64,000 bases of DNA from Vesta saturnalis (taxonomy: Eukaryota; Arthropoda; Insecta; Coleoptera; Lampyridae), in assembly GCA_036346205.1 (NCBI GenBank), contig JARFJB010000664.1, positions 1,580,001 through 1,644,000 of the forward strand, read 5' to 3'. Position 1 is the stretch's first letter, and the number at the start of each line of letters is the position of its first letter. The position numbers were made by a program, and so were the translations under genes. The notes below the pieces were generated by a model. It ran no database searches. It had not been told where the DNA came from and saw only the letters and a list, made by a program, of their open reading frames with translations. Positions 22,030 to 33,449 of this stretch are shown piece after piece.

Positions 22030-22140
22030 TTATAAGGAGTAAAAGTGATACTTTATGTGGCGAAGCTGAATGTTTATTTTGCCGAACGAAGTGAGGCAAA
22101 TAATTCAGCTGAGCTACATAAAGTCACTTTTACTCTGAAT
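22030..22140. repeat. Foldback at 5' end of Crypton-like element, copy 1
   Basis: GAGTAAAAGTGATACTTTAT at the left pairs with ATAAAGTCACTTTTACTC at the right; the inner stem TTTGCC...GGCAAA surrounds GAACGAAGTGA. Arms of ~45 bp. The same foldback precedes the second recombinase copy at 24345-24450. Confidence 0.85.
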
Positions 22141-22366
22141 AACATATACTTTTTTATCCGCAAACGTAAAAATAATTGGTAGAGATCGAAAGGAAAGATC
22201 AAAAATAATTAGCAGGTAAAAGAATAAGATAATCGGGACGCTTTGCAAGTAATGAAACCATAACGACGCTCATTATATAAGCAAACGTCACGCGTCAGTA
22301 TAGGAATTTGTGTTGAGATTTTTGAAAGTTTTTATTAATTTAAGTATTAGCAGTGAGTGTTGCGAA

Positions 22367-23065
22367 ATTTTGGATGCTGATTATGATTTACGATGTACTC
22401 CTCCCGAGATTACTGAAGTAGCGAACGAGACAATTAAAAATTTACTGCCAACGAAATCTGTTGCTGTCTACGAAGCTTCTTATAATAGATTTCTAAAATG
22501 GTGTTCTGAGAGAAATGCTAAAATTTATTCTGAAAACGTTTTACTGGCTTACTTTCCGGAATTATCTAGAAGTATGAAAAGCTCTTCTCTATGGTCGATT
22601 TATTCGATGATAAAATCGTCCCTAAATTTCAAGAAGAACGTGGATATCTCAAAACACTTAAAACTGCGTGCTTTTAAGAAAAAACAAGGAGAGAGTTTCA
22701 GTTCAAAGAAAGCAAAAGTTCTAACTAAGGAAGAATTAGGCAAATTTCTGCGCGAAGCACCTGAGGAGAAGTATTTGGGAACAAAGGTAGAAATAACATA
22801 TAGTAATATTCATTTTGCGCGCAGTTACTGATTAAATTTCTTGTTTTTATAGGTAGTTTTAATATTTGGCAAATCAGGGGGAATGAGGTGCAATGAACTT
22901 GTAAAACTGAAAATTGATGACATTGAAGATCATGGCTCGTTGCTTCTAGTAAATGTACCTGACACTAAAAGGAATAAAGAAACGGTCATTTACTATTATA
23001 GAAGAAGAATATTTAATAAGTATAGGCAGTATTGTCTTTATGAGAACCAGAAAAACTCTTCATGA
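22367..23065 (+). pseudogene. Crypton-like tyrosine recombinase, 5' half, copy 1
   Basis: Exon 1 (22367-22788) encodes LDADYDLRCTPPEITEV, YNRFLKWCSERNAKIYSEN and DISKHLKLRAFKKKQGE, the SAM-like core-binding domain of a tyrosine recombinase. An intron (GTAGAAATA...TTTTTATAG, about 22789-22853) joins in phase to VVLIFGKSGGMRCNELVKLK, which holds the first catalytic Arg, and DIEDHGSLLLVNVPDTKR. The frame ends at 23065; the HxxR and Tyr half is missing. The start codon seen in the second copy (ATG, 24677) is ATT here (22367-22369). The family cuts and rejoins DNA through a Tyr nucleophile. Crypton is my best placement. Confidence 0.8.
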
Positions 23066-23154
23066 ATAACACAATCATAAATTTTAAAGTATTCACTATT
23101 TTTCTAAAAGACTCAAAATTTAGACATTTATCTAGTTTAACTAGCTTGAAATTC

Positions 23155-24204
23155 TTAAATTATGCCCCTTCAATGACGCTCTACAACATCTTGAATTTAT
23201 TCATCGAAGTCAAACCGCTGTGACCCTAGCCACTTCTTCATATGCACAAACAAGTGAAAATCATTAGGAGCCAGATTTGGGCTGTAGGATGGGTGGTTTA
23301 AAACATCCCACTTGAATTGACGCAGCAGTTTTTGTGTTTGCTGCGCATTATAGGGCCGAGCGTTATCGTGCAAGAACACGACGCCGGACGTGAGCAAACC
23401 GCGACGTGATTTAAATTGCTCGTGTTAGATAGTCTTACAATGGGCTTGAGCATTGATGGTTACTCCCCGTTCTATGAACCCCACCAACGATATTCCGTTT
23501 GCAGACAATGTTTATCGAGCTGGTTTGGTTGGTGAAGCAGTATGGCCTCACACCATTGACTGCTGTTTTGTTTCATCGTTGATATACGATATCCAAGTCT
23601 CGTCTCCGGCAACAATTTGTTAAGAAACTCATTTTCTTCAGAATCATACCGCGAAAGAAAGTCTAAAGAAGAGCCCATTCTTTGTGTCTTGTGATTCTCA
23701 GAGAGTACTTTCGCAATCCACCGAGCACAGAACTTCCGGTAGCCTATCTCGTGCAAGAGAGACCGCAAAATTTCTCAGAAATGAGATATTGTGAAACGCT
23801 GATTTCACGGATTTTTTGGTGTCAAGTTCATTACCGACTACAGATGGCGGCTCTTTCCGCGTCATGAATGTCCGTTCTTCCTTGTTTAAACATACGGCAT
23901 AATTGACGCACAACTTCATCACATGACATTAGTCCGTAAACAGTACAGCTTTCACGATGAATGTCTGCTACTGAAAGGTTTTTTGCCAATAAAAATCGTA
24001 TCATAGCACGGATTTCGCACTTCGCGGAGTTTTCAATTACAGTAGCCATTTTGAATCAATGCAACGGGCGAACGAAACGTAGCACCACTTTCACACTGAC
24101 ACAGCTAGATGCGTACCGAGCTCATGCGTTCGCAGACACAAACATGACATACACTACTTCCTGCACTACACGAAAACGGAGGCTAGTTTGTGGATTGCCC
24201 TCGT
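23155..24204 (-). pseudogene. Mariner (SETMAR-type) transposase, copy 2, nearly full length
   Basis: Minus strand from 24049: MATVIENSAKCEIRAMIRFL, LLAKNLSVADIHRESC, VVRQLCRMFKQGRTDIHD; then NELDTKKSVKSAFHNI and LARDRLPEVLCS. The catalytic part reads LNKLLPETRLGYRIS (normally VTGDETWVxY: first Asp lost), KHCLQTEYRWWGS, then VVFLHDNARPYNAQQTQKLL (second Asp in HDNARP), WDVLNHPSYSPNLAPNDFHLF (third Asp in APND) and MKKWLGSQRFDFDE. Several frameshifts. The right mariner terminus GGATTGCCCTCGTA is present; the left one is gone. It lies between the two recombinase copies. Confidence 0.85.
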
Positions 24205-24344
24205 AGAATTATAATTTACATCAAGATTGTTGTTTTACCTCAATGAGTTGTTACCATAACTACTCGTTTGTTATTTTACTTATATACTTTCTCTTGATAA
24301 TGATACATGTTATATGAAACGCATAATTATTTAATAGTATATTA

Positions 24345-24450
24345 TGTTATTAGAGTAAAAGTAATACTTTATGTGGCGAAGCTGAATGTTTATTTTGCCG
24401 AACGAAGTGAGGCAAATAATTCAGCTGAGTTACATAAAGTCACTTTTACT
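24345..24450. repeat. Foldback at 5' end of Crypton-like element, copy 2
   Basis: Same ~45-bp-arm hairpin as at 22030-22140, with only a few base differences; it begins GAGTAAAAGTAATACTTTAT and closes ATAAAGTCACTTTTACTC. Confidence 0.85.
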
Positions 24451-24676
24451 CGAATAACATATACTATTTTATCTGCAAACGTAAAATAATTGGTAAAGGT
24501 TGAAAGGAAAGATCAAAATAATTAGCAGGTAAAAGAATAAGATAATCAGGACGCTTTGTAAGTAATGAAACCATAACGACGCTCATTAAATAAGCAAACG
24601 TCACGCGTCAGTATAGGAATTTGTGTTGAGATTTTGAAAGTGTTTATTAATTTAAGTAGTCAGTGAGTGTTGCGAA

Positions 24677-25606
24677 ATGTTGGATGCTGATTATGATTTA
24701 CGATGTACCTCCCGAGATTACTGAAGTAGCGAACGAGACAATTAAAAATTTACTTCCAACCAAATCTGTTGCTGTCTACGAAGTTTTTATAATAGATTTC
24801 TAAAATGGTGTTCTGAGAGAAATGCTAAAATTTATTCTGAAAACGTTTTACTGGCTTACTTTACGGAAGTATGAAAAGTTTCTCTATGGTCGATTTATTC
24901 GATGATAAAATCGCCCTAAATTTCAAGAAGAACGTGGATATCTCAAAATACTTAAAACTGCGTGCTTTTTAAAACACAAGGAGAGAGTTTCAGTTGAAAG
25001 AAAGCAAAAGTTCTAACTAAGGAAGAATTAGGTAAATTTCTGCGAAGTACCTGACGAGAAGTATTTGGGAACAAAGGTAGAAATAACATATAGTAATATT
25101 CGTTTTGCGCGCAGTTACTGATTAAATTTCTTGTTTTATAGGTAGTTTTAATATTTGGGGAATGAGGTGCAATGAACTTGTAAAACTGAAGATTGATGAC
25201 ATTGAAGATCATGGCTCGTTGCTTCTAGTAAATGTACCTGATACTAAAACGAATAAAAAACGGTCATTTACTATTATAGAGAAGAATATTTAATGAAGTA
25301 TAGGCAGTATGTGCCTTTAAGACCTGAGAGTTTTCAAATTGACGGTTTTTTGAAATACCAAAATGGGAAGTGCACCAAAATGGTAATGGTATCCATGCTC
25401 TTGGGAATCTGGTAAAGACAGTAGCAATGTATTTACAGCTTCCAAACTACATGAAATATACAGGGCATTGCCTACACAGGACGTCCGCTACGTTACTTGT
25501 AGATGGAGGAGCGGATATAGCGACTCTTAAACGTCATGGTGGGTGGCGTTTTAGCAGTGTTGCTGAGGGCTATATAGAAGATTCTTTGCAAGCAAACAGG
25601 ATGTAA
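24677..25606 (+). pseudogene. Crypton-like tyrosine recombinase, copy 2, full span but frameshifted
   Basis: Begins ATG at 24677 (MLDADYDLRC) and keeps the intron-exon layout of copy 1. The catalytic Arg block (GMRCNELVKLKIDDIEDH) is at about 25160-25205. The C-terminal half is open at 25370-25606: NGIHALGNLVKTVAMYLQL, then YTGHCLHRTSATLLVDGG (His and second catalytic Arg), TLKRHGGWRFSSVAEGYIED (His-Gly-Gly-Trp and the Tyr nucleophile), stop at 25604-25606. So the full R...HxxR...H/W...Y set is readable. Relative to copy 1 the first half has many one- to three-base deletions, so it is not translatable as it stands. Confidence 0.8.
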
Positions 25607-25615
25607 CATAATGCT

Positions 25616-28600
25616 GACTAATTTGTAAATAATGTTAAAGAATATCATAAACTGTTACTTCCGTTATTTGAATTGAAGTCATTATCAAATAAACTTATTT
25701 TTCATCTTTGGTGTTAATTTTATTTGTTATTGTTGTTGTTACAAAGAATTTGTAACAACCCTTTTGAGTTGTATTAAAATATACCTTAATTTAAGGTCTT
25801 TCATTCATTTAGTTGTAAATATAAGAAAAATTTTAATTAATTTTACATTATAGGTATGTGGTAGGCAACTTAATTTGCATATTTTCTTAAGTGTATATAT
25901 TTCTTAAAGGTTTATATTCCATAAATTATTTTCTGATCATTTTTTCGCGCATTACGTCATCATTGACTTAATCCTGCTCATATCTTTTGCGCAGAACTAC
26001 ATCATCGAACTTTGAAAGCATCCATTTTGCTTACTTCCTGATGAATGTTGAAGCAAGAAGCATTTTTGTGTTTTCCACGTAAATTTTGGTGTAAAGTGCC
26101 ATTAAATCTTTTAACGCGTAATACTAAAATTAAAACATTTGCTCTTTTCAGGCACTTTTTTTACGGTTACTTTAATTTGCTTTTATTTTTACTTCGATTT
26201 ACAATTTAATTACTTTGTAAGTACGCATTTAATTCTACTGTAGCGTACGCTTTCATTTTATGATTGCAATTTTGCATTGAAAATTTTAAGAAATGCGTTT
26301 AACCGATTATTCCAATTTAAAGAAGACATTTTTAAGAGATAATTCCAGTTTGGGTGTGGCTCACAACATAAAAGCATTGTTATTGCAATAAATTGCGCAA
26401 CATTACACATGGATTACGTCATCTTAGTTTGCAGTTCCGCATTATTTATTATAATATCAGGGATTCTCAAGAAGTTTTTGTATATTTAGTAACAGGTATT
26501 TAATGTTTAATGATTTTTAGTATTTTAAGGTTTTACAATTAGTTTTAAGTTATATTTTATTTAACCTAAATTTTAACTGCTAATAAACATAGTTTTTATT
26601 TTTTATTGTTTTGCATTTTGATAAAGTTTTAGTGTAAAACTCAGTTTAGTTATTCGAGATAATTAAAAAAAATAACTTGGCGTCATTTTTATTAGTGTTA
26701 CATTGAATTTTATTATTTAGGTTAAGTGAAAATAATCGAGCAGAATTGTGGTAATCAAGCAAATCAAAAGAATGTACCACTCTACTTAAACTACCGACTG
26801 GGACAAAGGCATTATTTGTGGTGAATGGTTAGTATCTCCAATTAGTTTGACGATTTGTGTATTTGGAGAACTTATTACTTATATTATTCATTCATTTATT
26901 ATACACCATTTACGCCACTTATTTTATACTGGCACCATTACCGCTATTTTACAAATTCATTTTCCAAATATTGGTAAAAGTAAAAATGCCTAGGCACAAA
27001 AGTGAAACTTTTACTCCATGTCCGAAAAGTAAAACTTTACCTGTGACATTTAGTCATAAAAGTGTCACTTTTGTGACGTTTGCGGATAAAAGAAATTGTG
27101 AAATTATCTTGTGTTCAGAACATTAGCGTCATTTTGCTGTGATGGAATTTGTGTAGATGAAGATATTCTGAAAGCATTCGTACGACTCACTTCTTGGGTC
27201 AACTTGGTCAAAAATCATTTCCGTCAATACAACGTGGTCTAGAACTGCAATATTAATGTCCTCGTTATTGACTATTCCGGAACGTTCATGTGGCTCGTTT
27301 TAGCTGGAGTGCACTGTATATCTTTTATATCTCATGTTGGAATAAATATTAATATAAAGTATCATAACAAGATTTTTCTCCATTTTTTTTGTCAAACTTC
27401 AAGGTCGTGAAAGTTCGAAGAGCTTGTTATAAGATTCTTTTCGTCCTCTTTTCATACAAATTGGAAAAGAAGTCTTATATACTCACACACTTGCCTTATC
27501 GAAATCGAAATTTCGTACTAATTTGAATTCGGTTTTCTAAGAGGTGCGTATCAATATCGAAACGTTACCTTATTTATTTTTTTCTTTACTTTTCCGAGGA
27601 AAATACATAACGTCTTTGAAATTGGGTACAAGTAGGTGTACATAACTTAGTAAACTTGGGGTGTGCTCTGAATACGTTAAACGTTGACTCGTACTGGGTT
27701 TATAGCAGAATTTACATTACTTAATTTATTTACACAAGCATCAGAAGTTCTCGCTTAGTTTGATCTAACACTAATTTAAATAAATCAATTTACTTAAGTA
27801 TTCATTAGAACACCAAAATGTAGTTTAAACCATTTAAAATGTTAACATACTTCTTCCTACATTTTAAATTATTTTTGATCTTTTGGGAAAACGTCCAATT
27901 ATCATTCAACTCGAGGACACGAATAGTAATTTTAGGTTTTGTAAACTTGTTATGGGGAAAAATTCCTAGGGGAATTCTACAAGAGACGGACCGACTCTAT
28001 TTAAATGGAAAATCCATTTTTAAAAACTGTTTTGTACAAAATTGCGAGACAATATTAATCAACAGGTTGAAGGAAAAACACCCTTGAAAAAATTCCGACT
28101 GTCACTTTTCCGAAGATAATTAGCTCTTGCATTACACCCGCACACATATATGTAACATAAAATTTAATCTTCTTGATGTATGTATTTCTAGAAGCCAATC
28201 TCGAATTTTACATCAAGAAAATTTAATATGTAACACGTAGAAAACGTATATAAAAGGTATGAAGTTAGTTTATAAGGGTGTTCTGGTGAAAATTTTTAAC
28301 GCGGACAAAGCATGTCTTTACAATAGATATGGAAAAACTTTTTACGAATTTTGCGCATTTTGCACTTTTGGACAAAAATGATGAGAGATATTTTATGAAT
28401 ATTCCACCAGAAATTCTTTTACTCGTATAGAGATGCAAATTGTCAAGAGTTTTGCATATTTTACACATTTTCTTGCTACTCTAGTTATACAGATGCGTTT
28501 CCTATTACTTTATACTCTATTTATTAACATCCATATAAGTTGAGCAATGAATAACTTTTAAAGATAACTTTAATATCATCGTGTAATAAGAATAATAATT

Positions 28601-29000
28601 AAATTTTGGTCTTTCTACAATTTAATGTTATACTGAATTATAAGATTTAACCAATTTATAAAATGGCAAAGGCGCGTTTGACTACACGAATTTTTGTGCG
28701 GCTTGATTAACCAATTGTGCTAGGACAATCTTTTGTTAAGATGCAATTTCGCTACTAAGAAACTTCATTAATACCTAATATTTAGATAACCCTCTTTTGT
28801 TTTGGTATAGTGAGTCCAGAGCATTTCTTTCACACAAGAAAAGATAACACAATTCTTTATTTACTATGTGACTTGAGCAAATGCATCATTATGCCCCATT
28901 TGTATTCAGCCACTGCCGCTGCTACTCGCGCTACTCGCTGTCCTGCACAAAAATACTTCTGCGGTAACATCGACGCGACTGTGTGTTCACATTCAGCCAT
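25616..29000. other. Long spacer, no gene recognised
   Basis: AT-rich. An 82-codon frame at 27839-28087 and an 89-codon frame at 26857-27126 have no family motif and no conserved neighbours. 27075-27090 (ACGTTTGCGGATAAAA) repeats, inverted, a word just inside the Crypton-like foldback (22150-22167), so part of this stretch may be the far end of that element. A ~17-bp-arm hairpin sits at 28162-28228 (CTTCTTGATGTA / TACATCAAGAA). Confidence 0.4.
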
Positions 29001-29031
29001 TTTAATTTTAACTTCTGTTCAACTCACAGCA

Positions 29032-31160
29032 ATGGGGGACGTAGAAATTGTTGCGGCCACAGCGCTATGTTTGCTCAGTTTGTATAACTATGTAACTGTT
29101 TTGAATAGAAATCGAATAAAAAAAAGATGTCGTCGCCAAAGAAGATGGTGGATGTTAGCAATTCATAGTAATAGAACGAGGTAAGTACTAGAAATTCCTG
29201 TACACTTTGTATTTATGTTGTTCTCTAAGTTAGAGTTAGAGTTAGAGTTGTGGTATGGTTTTATGTGTGAATCATGAACATTTCTTTTTTGTTTCAGAAG
29301 CAGTATGGATAATTTTTCAAGGAGTTGAGGATTTTGGCGAGTTTTATAACTTTTTCAGAATGCCACCTAGTGATTTCCAATTTTTGCTAAATAAAATTGA
29401 ACCTATGATGAAGAAGAACCAAACTAGATTACGAATGCCCATACCACCAAAAATACGTTTGGCAATAACTTTACGATATTTAGCAACAGGGGATAGTTAT
29501 CGAAATCTCCACGACTTATTCAAAGTTTCCACACCAGCCATTTCGATAATTGTTCCTGAAGTATGCAAAGCTATCAACTCTGTTCTGAAGGACCAAATTA
29601 AGGTAAGTAATAAAAGTAGGAGTCTAATTTCAAATTATGTATTTATTGAGCCTTATGATGTATCACCTCTGCTTATTTTAACAACACTGTTAAATTCTTA
29701 ACACACTGTTAAGTTTCTTTTGCTATGATGTAAAGTATATCAAAACAGTTAAAATAAACAGAGGTGATACATCATAGGGCCAGTTGTCTAAAATACTACA
29801 ATAATCAACAAATAAATGAACAAGAACTCTTACATTTGGGAAGAACTCCAGTATGCTGATGAAATGATATCAATTTTTTGGTTTTGAGGTGTATCGTTTC
29901 TTTTCGGAATACTGACCTGTGGTTGTATGACATAAAGTTGAGGTGCTGGAGATTGTGGAGTGTCATGCATTGCAGTCTGTCCTGATGAAATTTGGTAATC
30001 GGAATATTGTCATTGCGATGAATGAGACGAGTACACACTTGATGGTCGTTCAGCAAGACTTCCAAAGCAACATATTTGGTACATAACTTCGCATTGACTG
30101 GATATTTGCGTCATTTTTCCAAAGTTTCAATATACTGTGATCATTTACATCATTACATAATATTTCTTTTTAAGTACATGGTTCAGAGTATCCAAATTCA
30201 TCTGTATTGAGGCTTGCTTTTACTGGTCTGATTGTTTTAATCGATGAGACTATTAGATAGTGATGAACTGTCTGTGATGGTGATGAAAGTGACATTCACA
30301 ATATAATATTGTCGACTGAATGTGGCATTGGCTGGCAAATTTCACCTAAGTAAAGACTGAAAAACGTTATTATTAGTAATTTTAAATGTTGATATTATAT
30401 TTAATATATTTATATATTTTCATTTTATTGTTTATATATTCTATATTTAATGTTTCTTGTTTCAGTTACCACAAACACCAGATGAATGGTTACTCATAGA
30501 AGAAGGATTTTGAAATAAGTCTATCCACGATGCATAGGAACTATAGATACTCCATGTAATAATTCGACACAGTGGCTCAAAATATTATAACATAAACAAC
30601 ATAGCATCTCTAATGCTTAGTTGATATGAATACCGTTTTATTTTTGACATCGACAGGGATTAGTATAATTTTTAACATTGTTTACTGCAAAATTGACCAA
30701 ATACCATTAATTGCCATAGATGCTTACTGAAAGAGAAACAAATTTTATGTATTTTTCGTGGAGCTTTATTACTAACACATAATGAAACCTTTCAGCTAAT
30801 CAATATTGGCACAATGGAAGTACTTTCAATTACAAACCAAGTTCTCGATTGTTGAAAATTGTTCGTGTTTTAACTACAGTTTCAATTTTAAAAACCAATC
30901 GAAATTGAAAATATGTACATAGTAACTATGACCTGATTTTGTTACATAATATTTTGAAACAGTAACTCTCTCAAATGCACCCATAGGAACTTTATGAATC
31001 ATAGTTGACGGAGACAATTATGGCTCTTGAACAAAACAACAAAGAAACTTTCAACAATTGGCCAATACCACATGTGGCAAGACGCTCGCCAACAAATATT
31101 TGCGAAATTCGAACTGAATTTGGTCATTATTTCCATAATTTAAATACTGTAGATATTTAA
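29032..31160 (+). pseudogene. HARBI1-like (PIF/Harbinger) nuclease, multi-exon pseudogene
   Basis: Exon 1 (29032-29180) starts MGDVEIVAATALCLLS and has the basic CRRQRRWWM stretch before a consensus donor (AGGTAAGT). Exon 2 (29298-29601; acceptor TTTGTTTCAG) has EFYNFFRMPPSDFQFLL, RMPIPPKIRLAITLRYLATG and ATGDSYRNLHDLFKVS (helix-turn-helix), ending at a second GTAAGTAA donor. Exon 3 (from 30466) starts LPQTPDEWLLIEEGF, then in another frame PRCIGTID, the first catalytic Asp block. LIAIDAY near 30707 fits the second Asp. The tail near 31050-31150 reads RRSPTNICEIRTEFGHYF, the usual HARBI1 end. The splice of exon 1 to 2 is out of frame and indels abound. Confidence 0.75.
29651..29779. mobile_element. 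129-bp MITE inside HARBI1 intron
   Basis: CCTTATGATGTATCACCTCT at the left and AGAGGTGATACATCATAGGG at the right form ~33-bp near-perfect terminal inverted repeats that continue into TTATTTTAAC/GTTAAAATAA. It lies in the second intron of the HARBI1-like gene. Confidence 0.8.
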
Positions 31161-31205
31161 TAATTACTTAATAAATAATTGTAACAAAAATAAGTGTTTT
31201 AAATA

Positions 31206-33447
31206 CAAGGTGTGGCGCGAAGAGTTTTGATTAAAAGTAATGGCGGATACAGTTTTGTTAAAAATCTGAAATTACGAAGCTGTAAGTTTTGGATGACGCT
31301 GAGTCCAAATATAATATTGTCCTGAATGTGGCACTTCCGGTTATACCGGAAGTAGACGTAAACTTTGTTATTTTAAATGGAACCTAATATTTTTTATTAT
31401 ATTTTCGAATTCTACATTAAATTCTAGATAAAATTTGTGCACTATGTCCTATACCAAAAATGAAGCATTTTCGAGATATTTCGATTTAAAAAAATTTTGA
31501 AAAAATCCTAGTCCACATTGAATAACGATATCTCCATTAATAACGAAGCTAGTGACGTGAAATTGTAACCAATAAACAACAACAGTTAACTCCATATATC
31601 CATCTCATTTCATACAGGGTGTTTTAAACTTAACCGCCAACATGCACAATTTAAATCATTTATAAGTTGCTTACTTTAAATAGAACACCCTGTATTTTAT
31701 TACATTTTCCGCTGTATGTTTTTAAGCCAATTCGTTTGGTATCAGTATTCCCTATACCTAAATCCAACCACTCTTGAGATATTTCATTATCTTAGTTAAA
31801 ACATTACAACACTTAATTATTTCAACAATAGTAAAGGGTAGGCCATGTTTTGGGTTATTTTACGGCCTCTCCAAATGCCTCCATTAGAGATTGTGAGAGA
31901 GATCTTACTTTGTCGACGAGAACAATTCATCGCATTTTAAAAAAACACAAATGGAAACCATTTTTATATCATTTGGTGCAACACTTACAATTAGGTGATC
32001 TTCCTCGAAGGGTAGAATTCTGTGAATGGTTTTTAATGAAGACCCAAGAGGAAGAAAACTTCATAAAAAAAGTTATATGGTGTGATGAAGCAAAGTTTAG
32101 CAAAAATGGATTATTTAATCGACATAATTCCCATTTTTGGTCTAATGAAAATCCACATGTTAGTAGAGAACGTTATTTCCAAGATAGGAGTTTCAATGTT
32201 TTTTGTGCAATAAAAGACGATAAAATTTTAGCATTAAAATTTTATGATGAAAATTTAAATGGTACAAGATATTGCCACATTTTAGAAGAAGCCATACGAC
32301 CGGCGTTACATACTTTAAGAAATGGAGAGGCGGCTTCAGCTTGGTATCAGCAAGATGGAGCAGCTCCTCATAACTTTGGGCCTGTTGCTCAGCATCTTTA
32401 CGATATGCTTGATGATGATTGCCAATCAGGGTCCGTTTCGTTGGCCAGCTCGCTCTCCTGATTTGGCTCCTCTAGATTTTGGTATTTGGGGTTACATTAA
32501 AAATCAGGTATTTTCCAAACCTGTTACGACAAAGGAAGATATGATGCAGAGAGTCTTTTAATTCTCTAACACCCGACCATATTTCCAAGACATAACTTAA
32601 TGAAAAGGATTCATAAATGTTTAGAAGTAGATGGTGCTAATTTTGAACACATTAAAAAACTTTGTTTGTTTAATATTACATTTAGTTAATTTTGTTTGTA
32701 AGTTATCTAATTAAATTAATACAAAATACCTAGTCAACGTTTTTAATGATATCCACAATTAATAATCCTTTCAGGCTATTCGTTACTTTTCAGAATTAAT
32801 AACTTATGAAAAAATAACAAAATATCACCTTAAATAATGGAAATCATACCTACCCTTTACTAATGTTGAAATAATTAATTGTTGTTATGTTTTAACTAAG
32901 ATAATGAAATATCTCAAAAGTGGTTGGATTTAGGTATAGGGAATACTGATACCAAACGAATTGGCTTAAAAAAATACAGCGGAAAATGTAATAAAATACA
33001 GGGTGTTCTATTTAAAGTAAACAACTTATAAATGATTTAAATTGTGCATGTTGGCGGCTAAGTTTAAAACACTTTGTATGAAATATCAATCAGATGGATA
33101 TGTGGAGTTAACGGGCAAGCGCTTGTTGTTTATTGGTTGCAATTTCACGTCACTAGCTTCCTTATTAATGGAGATATCATTATTCAATGTGGACTAGGAT
33201 CTTTTTAAAATTTAAAAAAAAATCGAAATATCTCGATAATACTTGAGTTTTGGTATAGGACATTGTGCACATATTTTATCTAGAATTTTATGTAGAATTC
33301 TAAAATAAAATAAAAAAAGTGCCACATTCAGGATAATATTATATTTGAACTGAGCGTCATCCAAAACCTACAGCTTCGTAATTTCAGATTTTTAACATAA
33401 CTGTATCCGCCATTACTTTTAATCAAAACTCTTCGCGCCACACCCTG
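31206..33447 (+). mobile_element. Tc1/mariner-type element with ~600-bp inverted repeats
   Basis: 31206-31848 and 32850-33447 are inverted copies, beginning CAAGGTGTGGCGCGAAGAGT and ending in its complement CTTCGCGCCACACCCTG, each next to TA. The left arm holds ~50 bp (around 31335-31385, including TCCGGTTATACCGGA) that the right arm lacks. Both arms carry internal TACAGGGTGTT/ACACCCTGTA words that themselves look like element ends. Confidence 0.9.
31850..32640 (+). pseudogene. Tc1/mariner-type transposase lacking N-terminus
   Basis: The frame starts at the inner edge of the left inverted repeat with STRTIHRILKKHKWKPF (end of helix-turn-helix). It continues KKVIWCDEAKFSKNGLFNRH (first Asp), NENPHVSRERYFQDRSFNVF, then AWYQQDGAAPHNFGPV (second Asp), a frameshift near 32430, and FRWPARSPDLAPLDFGIWGY (third Asp in PLDF), VFSKPVTTKEDMMQR. 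The first ~80 residues of the family are missing, presumably replaced by inverted-repeat sequence. With all three Asp present but the N-terminus and frame lost, it is non-functional. Confidence 0.85.
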
Positions 33448-33449
33448 TA

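Larger units (their letters stand above)
18612..25606. other. Duplicated mariner-linker-Crypton unit
   Basis: Copy 1 is mariner N-terminal half (18612-19182), linker (to 19278), transposon insertion (19279-22010) and recombinase 5' half (22013-23065). Copy 2 is mariner (to 24204), linker (to about 24335) and recombinase (to 25606). The linker shares AATTATAATTTA, GAGTTGTTACCATAACTACT and TTGTTATTTTACTTATATA, so the match extends well beyond either element and marks a segmental tandem duplication. Confidence 0.85.

Noticed and set aside
27150..27310. Minus-strand piece ERSGIVNNEDINIAVLDHV resembling a Tc1/mariner DNA-binding linker
   Set aside because: Similarity covers too few residues and no neighbouring motif follows on either side.
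28810..29031. Upstream extension of the HARBI1-like first exon
   Set aside because: The frame is open but the residues have no similarity to the family; MGDVEIVAATAL at 29032 fits the usual N-terminus better.
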